Source of the DNA: Halorussus halophilus
GTDB lineage: Archaea > Halobacteriota > Halobacteria > Halobacteriales > Haladaptataceae
Direction of reading: 5' to 3'
Assembly (NCBI RefSeq): GCF_008831545.1
Contig: NZ_CP044523.1
Location: 2,604,001 to 2,668,000, forward strand
DNA: 64,000 nucleotides
Part shown: positions 1 to 8,928 of the stretch, piece by piece
How positions within the stretch are numbered: position 1 is the stretch's first letter
Layout: every line of letters starts with the position of its first letter
Position numbers and translations under genes: made by a program
Notes under the pieces: generated by a model
Told to the model about the DNA's origin: nothing
The model's database searches: none
What the model saw: the letters and a program-made list of their open reading frames with translations, nothing else

Positions 1-874
1 CTTGGGGCGCGTCGTAGTGGTCTTCGACGAGTTCGCCGAGCTCCACGAGTCGGTCGATGTCGGCCTCGTTCAGGACCTGCTGTTCGCGCTTCTCGTCAGG
101 GACCTCGCGCTCGACGGTCTCGCCCGTCTCGGCGTCCTTCTCCATCATGAGCTTCTTGTCGGCGATGGTCACCTCGTCCAAGGTTCCCGTCTCGCGGTCC
201 ACGACGTAGTTGTCCGGCGAGACAGAGCCAGAGACGACGGCTTCGCCGAGTCCCCAAGCGGACTCGATGATGATCCGCGGTTCGCCGGTCGAGGGGTGAC
301 TGGTGAACATGACGCCGCTCTTCTCGGCGTCCACCATCTTCTGGACGACGACTGCGATGTTGACGACGGAGTGGTCGAAGCCCTTCTCTTGGCGGTAGTA
401 GATAGCGCGCTGGGTGAACAGCGATGCCCAGCACCGCTTGACGCGGTCCACGAGGTCTTGGCCAGTGACGTTGAGGAACGTCTCCTGCTGGCCCGCGAAG
501 CTAGCGTCGGGCAGGTCTTCGGCGGTCGCGGAGGAGCGGACGGCGACGAACGCCTCGCCGTCGTCTAAGTTGTCGTAGCTCGTCAGAATCTCCTCCCGTA
601 TCTCGGCGGGCATCTCGGTTTCGAGGATGAGTTCCTTCGCGCGCGACTGGGCCTCCGCGAGCGCGGCGGAATCTTCCGTGTCCACGTCTACAGCCTCGAA
701 GAGTTCCTCGTCGATTCCGGTTTCCTCGATGAACGTGCGGTAAGTGCCCGCAGAGACGACGAACCCCGAAGGGACCGGCAGGCCCGCGCCCGTCAGTTCG
801 CCGAGCGAGGCGCCCTTGCCACCGACCAGTTCGAGGTCGTCTGCAGTGATTTCGTCCAGCCAGAGTACAGCCAT
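1..874 (-). CDS. ppsA: Phosphoenolpyruvate synthase, N-terminal part (runs off left edge)
   Basis: PEP synthase converts pyruvate, ATP and water to PEP, AMP and phosphate, the entry to gluconeogenesis in the cytoplasm. About 291 residues are visible, beginning MAVLWLDEITADDLELVGGK, the usual opening of the PPDK/PEP-synthase ATP-grasp domain. VGGKGASLGEL, the FVAVRSSATAEDLPDASFAG segment and the SGVMFTSHP segment are family hallmarks of the nucleotide-binding domain. The swivelling phosphohistidine and PEP-binding domains lie outside the window. The ATG at 872-874 has a TTTATT box about 30 bases upstream on the minus strand, so the transcript is probably leaderless or nearly so. The visible part shows no damage. 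Confidence 0.95.
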   Translation of the reverse strand, partial: MAVLWLDEITADDLELVGGKGASLGELTGAGLPVPSGFVVSAGTYRTFIEETGIDEELFEAVDVDTEDSAALAEAQSRAKELILETEMPAEIREEILTSYDNLDDGEAFVAVRSSATAEDLPDASFAGQQETFLNVTGQDLVDRVKRCWASLFTQRAIYYRQEKGFDHSVVNIAVVVQKMVDAEKSGVMFTSHPSTGEPRIIIESAWGLGEAVVSGSVSPDNYVVDRETGTLDEVTIADKKLMMEKDAETGETVEREVPDEKREQQVLNEADIDRLVELGELVEDHYDAPQ

Positions 875-1055
875 TGTGTGCATATAGGAGAACAAGAAGA
901 CGAATAAAGAATGTTCCGACCGTCCGCATCCGGAAATATTTACTCGAAAGCGTATTTGGTTGAGAAACGACCAGAGGGAGAGCAGCCCCGAATCGTGTGT
1001 TTCCGCAGACACGAAAGCGTGCAAGTTATATGGGTACGCCATAGTGTCCCCGTCA

Positions 1056-1487
1056 ATGGACGCGAGCAGTTCGCTTCGGTGGGCAGTGTACTACGTCGCG
1101 CTCGCGGGCGTGGCGACTATCGTCGGCGGCGGATTCGTCGTCGTCGGGATGATGCTCGGCCTCGGCGCGGCAGTCAACCAGTTGCTGTACGAGGGCGCGG
1201 GCTTCGGGACGGTCCTCGGAACCGCCGCACCGGGTCTCGTCGTCGCCCTGCTCGGCGTGTTCGTCTGGGCAGTCGGCAGCGCGGCGGCGTTCTTCACGGT
1301 CGTCGCCGAGGCCGTAGACGAACAGATGCAAGAGCGGTTCAACGGCGAGAAAGTCAAGAGCGACATTCTGTCGGTGCTGGACGACCGACTCTCGGACGTG
1401 GAACACGACATCGAGGAGATGCGCCGGAAAGTCTCGGAGATGAAACGCGAAGACGCCGCGAACGAGTTCGACTTCGGCGACGCCTGA
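1056..1487 (+). CDS. Small membrane protein with C-terminal coiled coil, function unknown
   Basis: The predicted protein has 143 residues. It has two hydrophobic segments (about residues 8-38 and 52-80) separated by a short loop, then a charged helical tail from about residue 85 with heptad-like spacing (DDRLSDVEHDIEEMRRKVSE), so it is probably a membrane-anchored coiled-coil protein. The ATG at 1056 is preferred over an upstream in-frame start at 960 because a TTATAT box at 1026-1031 lies about 27 bases before it, typical of a leaderless haloarchaeal gene, and because the upstream stretch is not hydrophobic. I do not recognise a named family. It is divergent from ppsA. Confidence 0.8.
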   Translation: MDASSSLRWAVYYVALAGVATIVGGGFVVVGMMLGLGAAVNQLLYEGAGFGTVLGTAAPGLVVALLGVFVWAVGSAAAFFTVVAEAVDEQMQERFNGEKVKSDILSVLDDRLSDVEHDIEEMRRKVSEMKREDAANEFDFGDA

Positions 1488-1551
1488 CTGGCGTGGGAGT
1501 CGTTCACGTACCGGGATAGCACTTTTCAGGACCCCTTCCGAGAATTCGAGC

Positions 1552-2685
1552 ATGAGCGACGACGATGCTGGCACGGAGACAGACAGCGATGCTGACGCCG
1601 ACGCCGTAGCAGATGCGGAGGACGCGACCGACTTTTCGCCGGAAACGCTCACTCGAATGGTCCGCGAGATTCGACCGGAGTGGCGACTTCGAGAGTCGAG
1701 GCTCGCACCCGAAGGCACCGACGCGGTCTACTTCGTGACCGTCGAGACAGGCGAAGGAACGCGCGAGTGCGTCCTCAAAATCTGTGACTTCCTGGACCCC
1801 GAGGCGTTCCGACCGGAACCACACCTCGTGGCCCTGATAGACGCCGAAACGTCGATTCCGGTGCCGAGCGTCGTCGGGACAGTGGACTACCACGAGGAAC
1901 TGCCCGCGCCGTTCTTCCTGATGGAGAAGGTGGACGGCGAGAATCTGGAGAACCAAGCACGGGAGTTAGCCCCCGAAGTGGTCGAACGAGTCGCGCGAAA
2001 CGCCGGGCGCAACCTCGGCGAGTTACACGCCCTCGGCGACTTCGAGCAGTTCGGGCCGATTCGACTCACGAGTGACGTAGACAGTACTGACGCGGATGCC
2101 AAGGTACACGTCGAAGCGACCGACCGACCGCTCGTCGTCGGCGAGACGGGCCAAGACACCTTGCGACCGCGAATCGAAGAGGTGGCCGAATATCACTTCG
2201 AGAACTTGGACGAGCGATTCGCCGATTTGGAGTCCGACCTCCGCGCGTTCATCGACGAACGCCTCGACGCGCTGGATTCGCCCGACCGGGCGCTCTCGCC
2301 GACTATCACGCACTTCGATTACAGGTTCGGAAATCTACTCGTTGACCCCGAGACGGGCGAGACGAAGGTGGTCCTCGACTGGGGGAACGTCTCGACGAAC
2401 GACCCGCAGAACGAACTCGTCTACACAGAACAGTATCTCTCCGGGTGGGCGACCCACGACGACCCACTTCGGAGTCGAGTTCGAACTGCGCTCCGCGAGG
2501 GGTACAGCGAGACCAACGAACTCGAACGCGACCCAGAGTTCGAGCGTAGACGGGAACTGTACCTCGCGGCGAGTCGCCTCTCACCGCTCGTCTGGTTCGA
2601 CATGTGGTACGCAGCGGAGAGCGAGGCGGAGCAGAAGGAGACGGAGCGACGACACAGACAGGCGGTACGCGAGTTGTTTGGGTGA
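1552..2685 (+). CDS. Aminoglycoside phosphotransferase (APH) family kinase-fold protein
   Basis: The protein has 377 residues. After an acidic, low-complexity N-terminus (about residues 1-30) comes a protein-kinase-like APH fold. The catalytic loop is HFDYRFGN at about residue 253 (HxDxxxxN) and the metal-binding motif is VLDWGN about 20 residues later. Family members phosphorylate small molecules such as aminoglycosides, choline, homoserine or fructosamine; the substrate here cannot be read from sequence. The C-terminal third is alpha-helical and rich in Arg and Glu, as usual in the family. The gene converges on the HTH gene at 2717. Resistance is an unlikely primary role in an archaeon; a metabolite kinase is more plausible (inference). 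Confidence 0.85.
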   Translation: MSDDDAGTETDSDADADAVADAEDATDFSPETLTRMVREIRPEWRLRESRLAPEGTDAVYFVTVETGEGTRECVLKICDFLDPEAFRPEPHLVALIDAETSIPVPSVVGTVDYHEELPAPFFLMEKVDGENLENQARELAPEVVERVARNAGRNLGELHALGDFEQFGPIRLTSDVDSTDADAKVHVEATDRPLVVGETGQDTLRPRIEEVAEYHFENLDERFADLESDLRAFIDERLDALDSPDRALSPTITHFDYRFGNLLVDPETGETKVVLDWGNVSTNDPQNELVYTEQYLSGWATHDDPLRSRVRTALREGYSETNELERDPEFERRRELYLAASRLSPLVWFDMWYAAESEAEQKETERRHRQAVRELFG

Positions 2686-2716
2686 GCGTCTCGACGCAGA
2701 ACGGTCCTTCTGTTCG

Positions 2717-3043
2717 TTACTTCCGTCTGTGCAGTTCGGTCTCGATTGCGTCCAAACACCGGAGCAGTCGCTCGCCGTAGGCCGTTATGGTGACTGTTCC
2801 GGCGTCGGTGTCGTAGCGAATCGCGTTTTCGTCGGCCAACTTCGGAAGGTGGACGTGGGAGAGCGAGACGGTCGTGTGCGTAGTCGAGGCGGCCGGGCGG
2901 GCGTCCCGGGCGAGTTCGTGGCTCAGTTCGTCTCGCGTCATCGTCTCCGTGCGTTCGAGACACCGCAGGACGCGCCGCCGGTAGTCGTTTTCGAGTAACG
3001 AACACACCGTGTCAGTCTCTCCCTGCAACTGTAGTTCGCCCAT
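2717..3043 (-). CDS. Small winged-helix transcriptional regulator of the common haloarchaeal type
   Basis: The protein has 108 residues. An N-terminal segment (CSLLENDYRRRVLRCL) leads into a winged-helix fold, followed by a basic, histidine-containing recognition region (SLSHVHLPKLADENAIRYD) and a short strand pair (GTVTITAYG). This is the layout of the small halobacterial HTH proteins that usually carry a DUF7344-type domain name; the name is from memory. The ATG at 3043 is chosen because a TTTATT box sits about 27 bases upstream, and the alternative start at 3058 is only a TTG. The target genes are unknown. It lies behind the larger regulator at 3131 on the same strand, with its own promoter. 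Confidence 0.8.
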   Translation of the reverse strand: MGELQLQGETDTVCSLLENDYRRRVLRCLERTETMTRDELSHELARDARPAASTTHTTVSLSHVHLPKLADENAIRYDTDAGTVTITAYGERLLRCLDAIETELHRRK

Positions 3044-3130
3044 GGCACTATGTAACAAGGTGTTCAGAATAAAGATTCGCCGTAGCGCAATACTCTAAAT
3101 TATTTTTCACTTTCGCGGCGAAACCCTCCC

Positions 3131-4084
3131 TTACCGAGAGTCCGACGTTCGCCGTGCCGAGAGTACGTCTAACTCCTCGTCCATCGAAACGACGAGGGTG
3201 TCGTCCTCGATTGGGATGGTGACTCGGAAGCGAAACGGGTCGGTGTCGGTGACCGTGCCAGTGACGTCCCGGACGAACTGGGCGTTGTCGGACGTGAGTT
3301 TGCGAATCGGTATCTTCTCGTCGAGACCGTGGTCGTAGTAGAAACTGACGACCGCGGGGTGGTTCAGTGCGGCGAACCACATTACCGATTTTCGACGGTA
3401 TCGGCAGTGTTCACACTCGTAGAGTGCCCACACCTCGTAGCGACTGTCGCAGTTCGGACAGATTTTGGAGTCGCCGACCTGATGGTCGTCACAGATGTCG
3501 TAGGAGATGTCGATGCCGCTGGCGCACTCGGGACAGATGCCCTTCATCATCGGCGCGATTTTCGAGTCGTAGAGGACGTGTGCAGCGTCGATAGCCGCCT
3601 CGGGAGTTCGGTCGGCGAGGCCGGAGGGCGGGAACTGATAGTGCATGTACGTACCGTCCGGAAAGTCACCGCCGATGACGCCGCCGCAGTCGGTACACCG
3701 CACCGAAATTACGTCCTTCGTGTACCCCATCTCGACGGGTGCGTCACAGTACGCGCACCGCTCGTCCGTCTCCGCGGGCCTGACGGAGGGTGCGGAGGTG
3801 ATGGTGCCCGTGAGCACTGCCCGGACTATCTGCTCGCCAGCGAACCGCAGGTCGTAGCCGTCGTCTGTCTTCTTGACGAAGTGGTCGGTGAGTTTGCCGA
3901 GGTGATAGTTGAAGTTGCCCTTGTCGTCGGGGGCCACGTCCGAGCGGAGTTCGGCGAACGAACTCGGTTCGTCGGACTGCCACAGCGCACGAAGTATCTC
4001 CATCCGGGTCTCGTTGCCCAAGATGGCGAACGCTTCCGTGGCGGTGATTTCCTCGGTCTCCACGTCGTCCACTGGGCCGCCCAT
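3131..4084 (-). CDS. ArsR-like HTH regulator with zinc-ribbon C-terminal domain
   Basis: The protein has 317 residues. Residues about 15-95 form a winged-helix ArsR-type domain (AFAILGNETRMEILRALW, then FNYHLGKLTDHFVKKTDDGY), ending in an amphipathic helix. The rest carries paired cysteine motifs: CAYCDAPVEMGY with CTDCGG, then CPECASGIDISYD with CPNCDSRYE and CEHCRYRR, consistent with two or more zinc ribbons. The overall layout matches the haloarchaeal HTH family in which the N-terminal DNA-binding domain is fused to a conserved zinc-binding domain. The effector and targets are unknown. It may bind a metal as cofactor, but the cysteine spacing looks structural rather than sensory (inference). 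Confidence 0.85.
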   Translation of the reverse strand: MGGPVDDVETEEITATEAFAILGNETRMEILRALWQSDEPSSFAELRSDVAPDDKGNFNYHLGKLTDHFVKKTDDGYDLRFAGEQIVRAVLTGTITSAPSVRPAETDERCAYCDAPVEMGYTKDVISVRCTDCGGVIGGDFPDGTYMHYQFPPSGLADRTPEAAIDAAHVLYDSKIAPMMKGICPECASGIDISYDICDDHQVGDSKICPNCDSRYEVWALYECEHCRYRRKSVMWFAALNHPAVVSFYYDHGLDEKIPIRKLTSDNAQFVRDVTGTVTDTDPFRFRVTIPIEDDTLVVSMDEELDVLSARRTSDSR

Positions 4085-4207
4085 ATCGCAGTATTATTCC
4101 GAACTCACTTGTACGCTAGTGCCCGGCGTAGTTCTCGAACGTACCGTCGTGCCTACTCGTGGCGCTCGGAATCCCTGTAGGCAACCGACGATTACGGACG
4201 AAGCCGA

Positions 4208-5113
4208 TTACGCCTCGATGATGTCTCCACCGTCGTCCAGTTCGGGCACTCGAAGCTCTCCGTCCAAGGAAGTAACCGCTTCCCCACCGACCCGTACCTC
4301 GTCTCCGATTCGTACTTGGATGTACCCGGGCCGGTCCACGAAGTGCCCCTGTTCGAACACCATCTCGTCTGGGAACTCACCGTCGAACGCTTCGACCTCG
4401 CGCAGATACGCGCCGGTCGCACCGCTCGCAGTGCCGGTACAGGGGTCTTCGGGCACGCCTGCGGCGGGCGCGAACATCCGACCGTGGAGCGTCGAATCCA
4501 TGGCGAGCGCGTCGAAGGAGAAGGCGTAGATGCCCGCCACGTCGAGTTCGTCGCTGATGGTCTCGATTGCACCCAAGTCCGGGTCTATCGCGCTCACGTG
4601 TTCGAGGAAGTTCACCGGCACGACGAGGAACGGCAAACCAGTCGATGCGACAGCGAGCGGCAGGTCCGCGCCAACGTCTTCGAGGGCGGCGTGGTCGATG
4701 CCCAGCGCGTCGGCGACTCGTTCGTACTCCACGTCCACCTCTCGAATCTCCGGGTCGTCTTGGGTCATCCAGACCGTTCCATCTTCGGCGACCTCGATTT
4801 CGAGGACGCCGACGTCCGTCTCCAAGGTGTGCGTGCCCGCGTCGATAACACCGTCTTCGAGCAAGTGGGCGTGAGAGGCGATGGTCGCGTGACCGCAGAG
4901 GTCCACTTCTGTCGTCGGCGTGAAGTACCGCACCTTGCGGTCGGCCTCGTCGCTCGACAGGAAGAAGGCCGTCTCGCTGAGCGCCAGTTCGTCGGCGATA
5001 GCCTGCATCTGCGTTTCGGACAGTTCGTCGGCCTCGGGGACCACTCCGGCGGCGTTGCCGCCGAACGGTTCGGTGGTGAACGCATCGACTTGGAGCGCGC
5101 GCACGGATTGCAT
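4208..5113 (-). CDS. PhzF family isomerase-like protein
   Basis: The protein has 301 residues from MQSVRALQVDAFTTEPFGGN. PhzF proteins have a diaminopimelate-epimerase-like fold of two similar halves. Visible family motifs are FTTEPFGGNAAGVV at the N-terminus, LSETAFF with the conserved Glu, FTPTTEVDLCGHAT, and EDPCTGTASGA with the conserved second-half loop. In bacteria PhzF isomerises dihydro-hydroxyanthranilate in phenazine synthesis, but no phenazine genes are present here and most archaeal members have no known substrate. The in-frame start at 5185 adds 24 residues with no family resemblance, so the ATG at 5113 is used. The gene diverges from the unknown gene at 5209. Confidence 0.9.
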   Translation of the reverse strand: MQSVRALQVDAFTTEPFGGNAAGVVPEADELSETQMQAIADELALSETAFFLSSDEADRKVRYFTPTTEVDLCGHATIASHAHLLEDGVIDAGTHTLETDVGVLEIEVAEDGTVWMTQDDPEIREVDVEYERVADALGIDHAALEDVGADLPLAVASTGLPFLVVPVNFLEHVSAIDPDLGAIETISDELDVAGIYAFSFDALAMDSTLHGRMFAPAAGVPEDPCTGTASGATGAYLREVEAFDGEFPDEMVFEQGHFVDRPGYIQVRIGDEVRVGGEAVTSLDGELRVPELDDGGDIIEA

Positions 5114-5208
5114 GCTGAAGGGGTCGTACGCCGACGGGTTCAATGTACTGTTTGCGACGGCGAGAGGACGTTCGCCACCGAACACTGAAATTGACCGCCA
5201 TCGTACAC

Positions 5209-5748
5209 GTGGCGGTGAAAGAGCGCGTCCAGCAGTCTGAGGTCGTCAAGAGTTGGCTTCGCCGAGAAGTCCGAAAGCGAGACCTCGACTTCAGAGTCAC
5301 GGGAAACGAGGAAGACTGGGAACTCACTGGCCGACTGTTCGAACTGCGGCCGTTCCAGTCGGCGTTCGTCTGGCGCTACCCGGTGACGTGGTACCGGACG
5401 AGACTCGACGAGTCGGCGTTTCGACGCCTCCGCGTCATCGAAGGCCCGCGAAACGAATCGTGGCGAAAGCTCTCACCGGACGGGACCATCCTCGGCGCGG
5501 CACGACGAATCGTAGACGAAGGCATCTCGGGGACGTACGAAGACATCGACGTAGACCACGTTCGACGACTGGCGACCGGCGTTCCGACGGAAGAGCGGGT
5601 CGTCTGCTTCCAGCGCGGCCACGGCACGCCCACCGTCGCGGACGGGAACCACTACGCGACGGCCCGCGCGTTGCGACTGCTCCGAGACGAGGAGTACGTC
5701 CCACAACAAGCCTACCTCGGCGTGCGCCGGTATCCCCAACTTCGATAA
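5209..5748 (+). CDS. Conserved-looking hypothetical protein
   Basis: This is about 179 residues from a GTG at 5209. An ATG at 5143 would add 22 residues but would leave only 29 bases to the divergent phzF start, too little for two promoters, so the later start is preferred; GTG at 5215 is also possible. The protein is mixed alpha/beta, rich in Trp, Arg and Tyr (for example SAFVWRYPVTWYRTRLDE), with no membrane segment and no motif I recognise. The C-terminus (HYATARALRLLRDEEY) looks helical. Codon use matches its neighbours, so I consider it a real gene of unknown function. Confidence 0.6.
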   Translation: MAVKERVQQSEVVKSWLRREVRKRDLDFRVTGNEEDWELTGRLFELRPFQSAFVWRYPVTWYRTRLDESAFRRLRVIEGPRNESWRKLSPDGTILGAARRIVDEGISGTYEDIDVDHVRRLATGVPTEERVVCFQRGHGTPTVADGNHYATARALRLLRDEEYVPQQAYLGVRRYPQLR

Positions 5749-5835
5749 AACGCCGTTGTTGACACATCTCGCACGGAAACGCGCGAACGCTACTATAAAC
5801 CGTTAAGTGTGCCGGGGCAAGAGACGCAAGGTGGA

Positions 5836-6543
5836 ATGAGTGACCTCCCGGACGATTTCAAGTGTACCATCACCAACTGGGAATACATCTACGGACTCTG
5901 CCGCGACGTGAGCGAGCAGGTCAAACAGGACTCTTTCGAACCAGACGTGGTGGTCGCGCTGGCCCGCGGTGGGTGGTTCGCGGGACGCTGTATCTGTGAC
6001 TTCCTCGGACTGGACGACTTGACGAGTCTGAAGATGGAACACTACGTCGGTACCGCCGAGAAACGCGACGAACCCGAAGTTCGCTACCCGATGCCGGAGG
6101 GGAGTGTCGAAGGGAAAGACGTACTCATCATCGACGACATCGCCGACACCGGCGGGTCTATCGAGCGCGCCTACGAGTACGTCACCGACCGAGACGCCGG
6201 AGAAGTCCGAACTGCGACCCTCCAACTGCTCCAGACCAGCGAGTTCCAACCGGACTACCTCGGCGAGCAACTCGAAGAGTGGGCGTGGATAGTCTACCCG
6301 TGGAACTTCATCGAGGACATGATAGACATCATCTCCGGGGCGATGGACCGAGCAGACGGTGAGACGTTCACCACCGAAGAGATTCGACACCTGCTGAGCG
6401 ACTACCACGACGTGGAACGAATCGAGATGGAGATAGCCCAACCCGACCGGATGGACGAAGTCACGAGCGAGATGGAGCGCAGAGGAATCGTCGAGTCCGA
6501 CGGCGAGGAGTGGCGGTTGTTGGAGAACGTCGGCGGGGCGTAG
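5836..6543 (+). CDS. Phosphoribosyltransferase (archaeal purine/xanthine type) with C-terminal extension
   Basis: The protein has 235 residues. The type I phosphoribosyltransferase signature VLIIDDIADTGGS (residues about 97-109) binds the ribose-phosphate of PRPP. An upstream ALARGGWFAGR segment supplies the conserved pyrophosphate loop. The fold transfers a purine base or related substrate onto PRPP in nucleotide salvage; the base cannot be told from sequence. After the core domain, a region of about 75 residues (from FTTEEIRHLL onward) looks like a small winged helix, suggesting either a regulatory tail or an autoregulator. The ATG at 5836 has a TATA-like CTATAAA box about 40 bases upstream and a purine-rich GGTGG just before the start. 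Confidence 0.88.
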   Translation: MSDLPDDFKCTITNWEYIYGLCRDVSEQVKQDSFEPDVVVALARGGWFAGRCICDFLGLDDLTSLKMEHYVGTAEKRDEPEVRYPMPEGSVEGKDVLIIDDIADTGGSIERAYEYVTDRDAGEVRTATLQLLQTSEFQPDYLGEQLEEWAWIVYPWNFIEDMIDIISGAMDRADGETFTTEEIRHLLSDYHDVERIEMEIAQPDRMDEVTSEMERRGIVESDGEEWRLLENVGGA

Positions 6544-6562
6544 CGTTCGCTTTTCGGTCGCT

Positions 6563-7675
6563 TCAGTCTTTTACTTCGGTGAACGACAGTCGCCAGTTGT
6601 CGCTGTCCAGGAGTTCTGACCGACGAATCGGGCCAGATTCGTGGTCCGGCCACAGCGGCCGAGCCGCCACGTAGGTGGGCGTGCCGACCCGCGACAGCAC
6701 GGGGTTCTCGTAGCTCAGGAAACCGAATCGAGAGAGCAGTTCGTCCGGAAGCGTCTCGTCGGTGACGGAGATGACGTTCGCGCCGGGGTTGTCGGCGACG
6801 ACTGCCCCGAGAAGGGTAGCGAGCGCATCCGTCGGCGGCGAAATCATCGGTAGGGCCTCCATGACGTTGACCGACTGGCCGTCCGACGTCCGGGTGACGA
6901 CGGCGGCGACGGGGTGGCCGTTCTTGCGGGCCACGTACGTCGTGTGGTCGTAACCGGACGCGGTGAAGAACCAGCGGTAGAACTGCGCTTCCCGGTGGAT
7001 GTGTAGTTCGTCGGGGACCTGCGATTCGTACAGCGATTCGAGGGCGTTGGCAGGCACCGTGTCGTGTCGCGTCACTTCGAACTCGTCGGACCCGCTCGTT
7101 AGGGCGTCTCTGACGCCGAGGTGGGCGCTGGCTCCGAGGTCTGCGACTCGACCGAGACCAGCTTTCAATGGACTCGCGTCATCGGACAAGAGTTCGGAGG
7201 GACGCTGGAGGCGATAGTAAGTCGTGACCACATCCACCTCGGACCAGCCGAGTTTCTGTTGGGCACCCAGCGACGCGACGTTGGGGAAGTTGTAGAAGAA
7301 AGCTGGCTCTCGGTCGGTGTAGAAGTCGATTGCCGCTTCGGTGATTCGAGTGTACAGCCCCTGCTTCCGGTGGTCGGGGTGAACCAGCGCGTCAACCGGC
7401 TTGAGCGCGAGCAACGAGTCGTCTCGCGGCCCCTGTCGAACGCGACAGGGCAGATACGCCTGGGCACCGACGATTTGGCCGTCGCGCTCGGCGACGTTGA
7501 CTGGGACGTGAGAGAGATACGGGTCGCCGCCGAACTTCCAGTCGAACCAGTCGAGAGTCGGCCGCCGGTTCCAGGCCGTCTCGAAGAGGCTCAGGACGCC
7601 GTCTGCGTCGCCTGACTCGTACCACCTGATTCGGTACTCCCCGTCGTCGTTCTCGCGCTGTTCCTGAAGCGACAT
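6563..7675 (-). CDS. GNAT family acetyltransferase, long haloarchaeal type
   Basis: The protein has 370 residues. The first part is a GNAT domain: IRWYESGDADGVLSLF opens the fold, and the acetyl-CoA pyrophosphate loop is in VDALVHPDHRKQGLYTRITE (R/Q-x-x-G-x-G/A-like HRKQGLY). The remaining 200 residues form a second, divergent half that may be another GNAT-like lobe, as in long double-GNAT proteins. The substrate is unknown. It ends 20 bases from the end of the phosphoribosyltransferase gene, in convergent orientation. ATG at 7673-7675 is the first in frame with the motifs. Confidence 0.82.
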   Translation of the reverse strand: MSLQEQRENDDGEYRIRWYESGDADGVLSLFETAWNRRPTLDWFDWKFGGDPYLSHVPVNVAERDGQIVGAQAYLPCRVRQGPRDDSLLALKPVDALVHPDHRKQGLYTRITEAAIDFYTDREPAFFYNFPNVASLGAQQKLGWSEVDVVTTYYRLQRPSELLSDDASPLKAGLGRVADLGASAHLGVRDALTSGSDEFEVTRHDTVPANALESLYESQVPDELHIHREAQFYRWFFTASGYDHTTYVARKNGHPVAAVVTRTSDGQSVNVMEALPMISPPTDALATLLGAVVADNPGANVISVTDETLPDELLSRFGFLSYENPVLSRVGTPTYVAARPLWPDHESGPIRRSELLDSDNWRLSFTEVKD

Positions 7676-7872
7676 ACACGGACCGTGGCAGTGACGTGAC
7701 TTTGTTATGTGACTGCTACGCGAGCATAGGCAGAAACTGACCGCAGGCGACTCCGTTCAGGCACTGCCAGAAGTCGATGCTTGACTATTTCGGGTCCCCC
7801 CCGGACTACGACCCGCCGGACCTCGGCTTCGGAAAAGAGAGCCGTTTAGTATCTGCTCCATCAGTACCCTGT

Positions 7873-8727
7873 ATGACCATCGGCTTCATCGGTGGAAGTG
7901 GCATCTACGAGGCACTTCCCCTAGAGAACACGAGCGAAGTAGAGGTCACCACTCCTTTCGGCGAACCGAGCGCCCCCGTCACCGTCGGCGAGATGGCTGG
8001 CACGGAAGTCGCGTTTCTCCCGCGACACGGCCCAGACCACCAGCACACGCCGACGAACGCACCGTACAAGGCGAACATCTATGCGCTGAAGAAACTCGGC
8101 GTCGAGCGCGTGCTGTCGAGTAACGCGGTAGGAAGTCTCCGCGAAGACCTGCCGCCCCAGACGCTCGTCGTGCCGGACCAGACGTTCGACCGAACGAAAC
8201 ACCGCGACTCGACGTTCTTCGGCGACGGCATCGTGGTCCACATGCCCTTCGCAGAGCCGTACTGTCCGCACATGGTCGAGCATCTCTCAGACTCCTGTGC
8301 GGAAGCGACCGACGCAGACTACGAGCAGGGCGGCACCTACGTCTGCATCGAAGGCCCACAGTACTCGACGCGCGCCGAGAGCGAGTTCTACCGCGAGCAA
8401 GGCTGGGACGTCATCGGGATGACGACGATTCCGGAGGCGAAACTCGCCCGCGAAGCCGAGATGTGCTACGCGACGGTGACGGGCGTCACGGACTACGACG
8501 TGTGGAAAGAAGACAGCGAAGTCACGCTACAGGAGGTCCTCGAAAACGCCGCGGAGAACGAGGAGACAATCAAGCAGGTCGTCGAACACGCCATCGAAAA
8601 CCTGCCCGAAGAGCGCGACTGCGACTGCGAACACGCGATAGAGGGCACTATCAACACGCCGACCGAGGCGATTCCGGCGGAGACGCGCCAGCGCGTCGAG
8701 GAACTCGTCGGCCACTACCTCGACTGA
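7873..8727 (+). CDS. mtnP: S-methyl-5'-thioadenosine phosphorylase
   Basis: MTA phosphorylase cleaves 5'-methylthioadenosine, the by-product of polyamine synthesis, to adenine and methylthioribose-1-phosphate. The 284-residue protein shows the PNP/MTAP family hallmarks: IGGSGIY (phosphate loop) at residue 6, PRHGPDHQHTP, NAVGSLRED, the EGPQYSTRAESE purine-site segment, and GMTTIPEAKLAREAEMCYA, which is the MTAP rather than guanosine-specific PNP version. The ATG at 7873 follows a TTTAGT box about 26 bases upstream; the in-frame start at 7777 adds a tail without family match. An acidic Cys pair (DCDCEH) near the C-terminus is seen in some halophile members. Confidence 0.95.
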   Translation: MTIGFIGGSGIYEALPLENTSEVEVTTPFGEPSAPVTVGEMAGTEVAFLPRHGPDHQHTPTNAPYKANIYALKKLGVERVLSSNAVGSLREDLPPQTLVVPDQTFDRTKHRDSTFFGDGIVVHMPFAEPYCPHMVEHLSDSCAEATDADYEQGGTYVCIEGPQYSTRAESEFYREQGWDVIGMTTIPEAKLAREAEMCYATVTGVTDYDVWKEDSEVTLQEVLENAAENEETIKQVVEHAIENLPEERDCDCEHAIEGTINTPTEAIPAETRQRVEELVGHYLD

Positions 8728-8749
8728 GCAATTTTCGACTGCTTCTCGC

Positions 8750-8851
8750 TCACTTTCGGCCGCGCACGTAGGACAACGCGGTCGCCACGTCCTCCGGGTT
8801 GACGCGACCTTCGGTCTCTTCCAGTCGCTCGCGGAAGCGGTCTGGTGTCAT
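8750..8851 (-). CDS. Very small protein, 33 residues, leaderless
   Basis: A 33-residue open frame on the minus strand begins MTPDRFRERLEETEGR and ends SYVRGRK. A perfect TTTATA box at 8876-8881 lies about 27 bases before the ATG, the standard haloarchaeal leaderless spacing, and codon third positions are G/C-biased like true genes. The peptide is charged and likely helical (EDVATALSYVRGR). No function can be assigned. It sits alone between mtnP and the scpA end, where no other gene explains the promoter-like sequence. Confidence 0.55.
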   Translation of the reverse strand: MTPDRFRERLEETEGRVNPEDVATALSYVRGRK

Positions 8852-8928
8852 GTGGTAACATTTAGCATGTTGAGCTATAAATCTGTCGCTGAGATGCTGT
8901 AAAACCCGAAACGAAAGAAATCAGCTCC

